DNA of 64,000 nucleotides from Isoetes taiwanensis (lineage: Eukaryota; Streptophyta; Lycopodiopsida; Isoetales; Isoetaceae). A program made the position numbers and the translations under genes. The DNA lies in assembly GCA_021234155.1 (NCBI GenBank), contig JAJEKV010000180.1:312001-376000 (forward strand). Reading direction: 5' to 3'. Each line of letters opens with the position of its first letter. Position 1 is the first letter of the stretch. This document shows, one piece after another, positions 59,830 through 64,000 of the stretch. The notes below the pieces were generated by a model. It searched no databases and was not told where the DNA came from. It saw only the letters and a list, made by a program, of their open reading frames with translations.

Positions 59830-60584
59830 ATGAAGATTTTATCTTGGAACCTTCGAGGGATTAAAGGGTTTATAAAGAGGAGAAGAGTAATTGCTCAAGT
59901 CAGAGAATATAATGCTGACATTATATTGCTTCAAGAGCTTAGACTTCCTAATTTTGAGTGTTCTAACTTAACCAATTGGATTGCTCCTGGATACTCTAAT
60001 GGATTGAGGCCACTGGTACTGCATGGGGTATCTGCATTATTTGAAAAAATATTACTCACTGCCTCATTCATAACAGCCCTGATAAAAATTGGCAGGCTGT
60101 TGTATTTAAGAACAATCACCTTACTTTTGGTGTCATTAATATATATGCCTCTACCAGTTCAAATGAAAGAGAGGACCTCTGGCCCAAGATTGGCAACTGG
60201 ATAGAAAATCATAATATATATCCTGGATGGGAGGAGATTTTAATAACACTTCCTACCAGAGACCTCAAGCTTGGCAATGATATTAATATGTCTAGAACTG
60301 AGAAGATAAATTGGGAATATCTTTTGGATAATCATCTTTTCACTCATATCCCCTCTACTACAGCCAAATACACCTGGTCAAATAAGCAAGAAGGTAATAA
60401 ACGAGTTTTCTGTGCTCTTGACAGGTTTTATATCAACAATTCTGATAACTCCTTTTGGGATAATTGTGTGGTCTATAGTGATGAGAGCACCTCCATATCT
60501 GATCACAAACCTCAATTCTTAGAGACCAAGCATATGCTTAGCATGAACAGGCAAAAAAAATTGTCCTTTCAAGCTCAATTGTAG
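59830..60584 (+). pseudogene. LINE endonuclease, frameshifted
   Basis: MKILSWNLRGIKGFIKRRRV, then ADIILLQELRL, is the endonuclease/exonuclease/phosphatase start (WNxRG, QE motif). The frame breaks near 60010-60240 and resumes with MSRTEKINWEYLLDNHLFT, then YTWSNKQEGNKRVFCALDRF and TSISDHKP, where SDH is the conserved C-terminal motif. Confidence 0.85.
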
Positions 60585-60588
60585 TCTG

Positions 60589-61101
60589 TTGTATAATGAG
60601 AATTTCTGTGAGGATTTCAAGGCTTTCTATCTCAATCTTCCCAGAGTTCAATCTTCAAATTCCATGAGGGATGTTTATTCTAATGTTAAGGCATCCAAAT
60701 CTTGGATCAAACAATGGTCAAAAAATAACTGCAGCCTCAGGAAGGATGAGAAAAAGAGATGCATGATTAACATGAAAAATATCAGGCTAAAAATTCAGCA
60801 AGATCCTCATAATAGAGACCTCCATTTACAGGAATCTAATCTTGAGCATGTAATTAAGGCCATGGAAGAATATGAAGCAAAAGGAGCTGCTATCAAAAGT
60901 AAAATTAAATATCTGTCAAATATGGATAATAACAATTCTATATTCTTTTTTAGAGTTGCAAAGAATAGGGCCTCAAGAAATCAAATTCTTTCAGTAAAAA
61001 ATGATCAAGGGGACTCCATTACAGAAGCCAAAGATATAAGTGATTTTTTCTATTCTAAATATTCGGAAATTTTCTCTGATAGTGGCAACACATCATGGTA
61101 G
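60589..61101 (+). pseudogene. LINE ORF2 linker region
   Basis: The frame FCEDFKAFYLNLPRVQ, then SWIKQWSKNNCSLRKDEKKR, YEAKGAAIKSKIKYL and FFFRVAKNRASRNQI is the region between endonuclease and RT of plant LINEs. It ends at a frame change near 61100. Confidence 0.75.
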
Positions 61102-61109
61102 AGTTCTCA

Positions 61110-61900
61110 AGCCAAAGAATTCATATGACAGTGCACCAATCTCTGACAGTATCACAAATCTGCCTAATGAAATTGAGATCAAAACCACTCTCATGAATCT
61201 TGCTAAGGGAAAAAGTCCTGGACCTGATGGCCTACCCCCTGAGTTTTATATAAACTTCTGGGATGAAATTAAAAATGATTTCATTAAAATGATTCATGGT
61301 TTTTGGATAAATAATCATTTACATCCTGCCATTGCTTCTGGTTTGATTACTTTAGTCCCAAAAGTTGATAATCCTGATTACTTTATTGACTGGAGACCTA
61401 TCTCCCTCACCAATACCTCATATAAGGTTTGTGCCAAAATTCTTGCAAACAGAATTGAAGGTTACTTGCACACTAACATTTGCATAAATCAGTCTGCCCT
61501 CTTGCCAAATAGATATATCCTGGACAATTACATTTATGCGATGGAGGGCTTGCATTGGGCCAAATTTTCTAGTCAAAATTGCATCCTTCTCAAACTTGAT
61601 TTTTCAAAGGCCTTTGACTCTATCAGGTGGGATTTTCTTGAATAGCCCTTAGGAAAATTGGTTTCCCTGATAAGCTGATACAGTTGATAATAGGGCTAAA
61701 TTGTCGTGCTCAATCTTCTGTTCTTGTAAATGGATCTCCAGGTAAGGTTGTCTTACCCCCTAAAAAAGGAGTCAGACAAGGTTGCCCTCTAGCACCTTAT
61801 CTAGCATTGCTGCTGATCAATTAACTAGAGCTATTCTTCACCATCAAAATATTGGAAATATCAAAGGTTTAGTTATGCCAGAAACTCAAAATCAGTTGAC
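61110..61900 (+). pseudogene. LINE reverse transcriptase lacking the catalytic DD box
   Basis: AKGKSPGPDGLPPEFYINFW, ITLVPKVDNPDYFIDWRPIS, LTNTSYKVCAKILANRIEG, LPNRYILDNYIYAMEGLHWA and LLKLDFSKAFDSIRWDF match the LINE RT through the first catalytic Asp. GVRQGCPLAP follows near 61770. The next expected motif, F/YADD, is absent: sequence passes from about 61910 straight to the later KxxxxIIIG-type thumb region, consistent with an internal deletion. Confidence 0.85.
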
Positions 61901-61947
61901 CATTCTTAAGGATCATTCAAAATTTTAGCCAAGCTTCAGGTATCCAC

Positions 61948-63506
61948 TTGAATTATCACAAATCTATCATTATTGGGGATCCTAATCAAACAGATATTCT
62001 TGGCATCAAATGTGCTGCTGCCAATCAAACTACAAAACTGCTCGATATGCCTTTAGGTTTGGATATCAACATTAAGACACTCTGGAGTCCCATTGTTGAA
62101 AGGATCAGGAGGAAGCTTAATAATTATGGCAGTTGCCTATCTTTAGCTGGTAGGGCTATCATTGCTTCCTCTGTCATAGCAAGCTCTCATGTATACTTCT
62201 CTTCTGCTCTTATTGCTCCAAAATGCATTTATCAACAATTAGAGAGAATCATCAGAAATTTTATTTGGGGAAAGAATCATTTGGTAAATTGGAACTCTAT
62301 TACCAGAAAGAAAAGCTTAGGTGGCCCTGGCTGTAAAAATCTGTTGCTGCAAGCATATGCTCTGGGGGGAAAATACATTTGGAAAAATTTATTTTATAGA
62401 GACAATCCTGCTACTCAGTTTTCCAATATTGGCTATCAAGAAGTGTCATTAAGAGCCATCCATCTATTGGGCGCCAGTTGCCTGATTCTGCCTTCTATGA
62501 TATCAAACCTGCTGCTAATGCCTCCCCTTTGATGAGAAATCTATTAATGGCATGGAATAATGTCTCCAAAGCGTTTTCTTATTCTAAGCTAAATCAAGCT
62601 CATCATGCCATGAATATTTTTTGGAATCCTGATTTGTCTAAGAGGGATAATATTCCATTGGCTATAATTCATCCTAAGATCTATAGAAAATGGCTGGACA
62701 ATAATGTCTGCAACCTAGGTGATCTCTGGTACAATGGAAATTGGATCTCCTGGACTAGGCTTAAGGCTAAAATTAGGGGATCTAGCTCTGATAGAATGCT
62801 ATATAAACACATCATCAACAAGGTGGCCAACATAAATTTGGATGCAAATCTCATTTGTGAAATTGACTGGTCCTTCAAAGGGAAAAAAATATACAAGGTA
62901 TCTCAGATTTATGATTACTTAAATAACTCGGATTTGCCATCAAAAGCATCAATTTGCTGGCATATTTCTGAGCAGGCTGAAGCTAACCTGTATAGAAATC
63001 TTTGGAATTCATATTGTGCTCCCAAAATTTGTTATTTTAATTGGCTAATTGCAAATAAAAGTGTCCCAAATCTCCAAACTATTTGCAGACACCAAAGAAA
63101 CCTGGAGAATAATACCCTTGATAATATGGTTTCCCCAGGATGTGGTATTGAAGAGTCTATGGAGCATATTTTCTTATTCCCAAAATTGAGCAGCTTTTGG
63201 TTTTAGTTTGAAATGCAGATCAATATTCAAAGGCCTGTCAGAATGATTGATTTTATGATGAATAATAATGCTCTTCCCAACACTATATGCTTCATTGCTC
63301 TTTGGAACATTTGGAAACACAGAAATAGATGTTTATATGGTGGTCACAACCCGGCTGTCTTTTGGATTAAATTGCAGGTTATCTTTGACATAGAGCTTAC
63401 AGCCATTGCTCAAAGGAATAAATATGATGATGCCAATTTTGATCAACATTGGAATTTGCTTGGACAATTTTCTGGCATGCAACTCAAACAGGCTTATTTG
63501 AAATAG
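61948..63506 (+). pseudogene. LINE ORF2 C-terminus with zf-RVT
   Basis: Frames at 61948-62532, 62478-63206 and 63213-63506 continue ORF2: LGLDINIKTLWSPIVERI, FIWGKNHLVNWNSI and LGGKYIWKNLFYRDN are typical of the thumb and post-RT region. NLWNSYCAPKICYFNWLIAN, then CGIEESMEHIFLFPKLSSFW, is the zf-RVT zinc-binding part. Frame changes near 62500 and a TAG near 63205 break it. The final frame (IALWNIWKHRNRCLYGG) resembles the usual plant LINE terminus. Confidence 0.8.
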
Positions 63507-63973
63507 TAGACTGGGGAAAGCATTTCACTCCAATTTTATTTCCACAGTTCCGAGATCATTTCCACTTCATTGACACCTACAACTTCTAATCCCCTTCCTT
63601 ATTTTATGATCAGCTCTTTTTGCAGATTAGTGGCTCAATGCATCTAATAAAAAGTTTCAGCTTCATCAGAAAGAAAGATTCGAGCTTATGCCTTTTCAAA
63701 AGAAGCTGCTGTTTTTTATAGCTGTATCTTTTATGCTACTTAATTCTCATGTTCTTAAAAGCTTTTCAATTTATTAGACAAAGAGGATCTTATCCATAAA
63801 CATTGTTATTACTAGATATATTCTCATATTTTATATGGGCTTAACCTTAAGTCCAACTGTTTCTAGAAAATGCTGCTGACATACTTTATCATGCACACTC
63901 TCTATTTTGTACTTATTTTCCATAATTAATGATTAAAAAGCTTCATTCTCTCAAAAAAAAAAAGAAAAAAAAA
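63507..63973 (+). other. LINE 3' UTR and A-rich tail
   Basis: Non-coding sequence after the last ORF2 codon, ending in tctcaaaaaaaaaaag and further A runs to about 63973. This supports the plus-strand orientation and retention of the 3' end. Confidence 0.75.
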
Positions 63974-64000
63974 AGGGGCCATTGACATTGTGCCTCGGGA

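Larger units (their letters stand above)
58961..63973 (+). mobile_element. Near full-length but decayed LINE
   Basis: The order is an ORF1-like Asn/Gln-rich region (to 59534), an AP-type endonuclease, a linker, RT, a zf-RVT end, a 3' UTR and an A-rich tail near 63950-63973. The RT differs from the fragment just upstream, so the 5' border near 58961 is inferred from the change in coding content. A flanking target duplication was not found. Confidence 0.75.

Overview
This is nuclear DNA of a land plant. The evidence is a plant-type secreted laccase, nuclear genes for cytosolic ribosomal protein eS21 and organellar bS16, a plant Fra a 1/Mal d 1-associated twin-CX9C protein, GT-AG introns throughout, telo-box promoter motifs, and plant Copia, LINE, TRIM and Mutator-like (MULE) elements. 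The low gene density and abundant decayed transposons suggest a large genome, perhaps a fern, other seed-free plant or gymnosperm, but the sequence does not settle the lineage.

Layout. Bases 1-2950 hold a direct repeat and a Copia gag remnant. Bases 2964-15733 are one complete 12.8-kb MULE, with 69-bp terminal inverted repeats and a perfect 9-bp target duplication (AAAAAAGTT). It carries a transposase gene on the minus strand, a decayed C2H2-finger plus ULP1-type protease gene on the plus strand, a convergent pair of related unknown genes (161-codon copy intact), and many minisatellites built on a GTGATTCC/GGAATCAC palindrome. It lies 0.6 kb upstream of an intact two-exon twin-CX9C gene (16316-17371). 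Bases 19338-24358 are a decayed Copia element on the minus strand. A complete six-exon laccase follows (27020-29195, minus). Bases 30360-32640 hold a LINE 3' end and a Copia 3' end. eS21 (38049-38705, minus) is intact. Bases 40640-43080 contain a broken multi-exon gene resembling the DUF3504/Crypton-type tyrosine recombinase family, interrupted by a 454-bp TRIM with a 5-bp target duplication. Pseudogene fragments of GH35 beta-galactosidase, a DOMON/cytochrome b561 protein and a PPR protein follow, then intact bS16 (52321-53345, minus). The right end is a LINE fragment followed by a longer LINE that ends in poly(A) near 63973.

Four genes look functional: laccase (cell-wall phenol oxidation), eS21 (cytosolic translation), bS16 (organelle translation) and the twin-CX9C protein. 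Apart from transposon proteins, the other coding-like stretches are broken. The most unusual items are the MULE cargo and the plant DUF3504/Crypton-like pseudogene with its TRIM insertion. All splice sites were read by eye from GT-AG borders and frame continuity; no alignment or transcript data were available.
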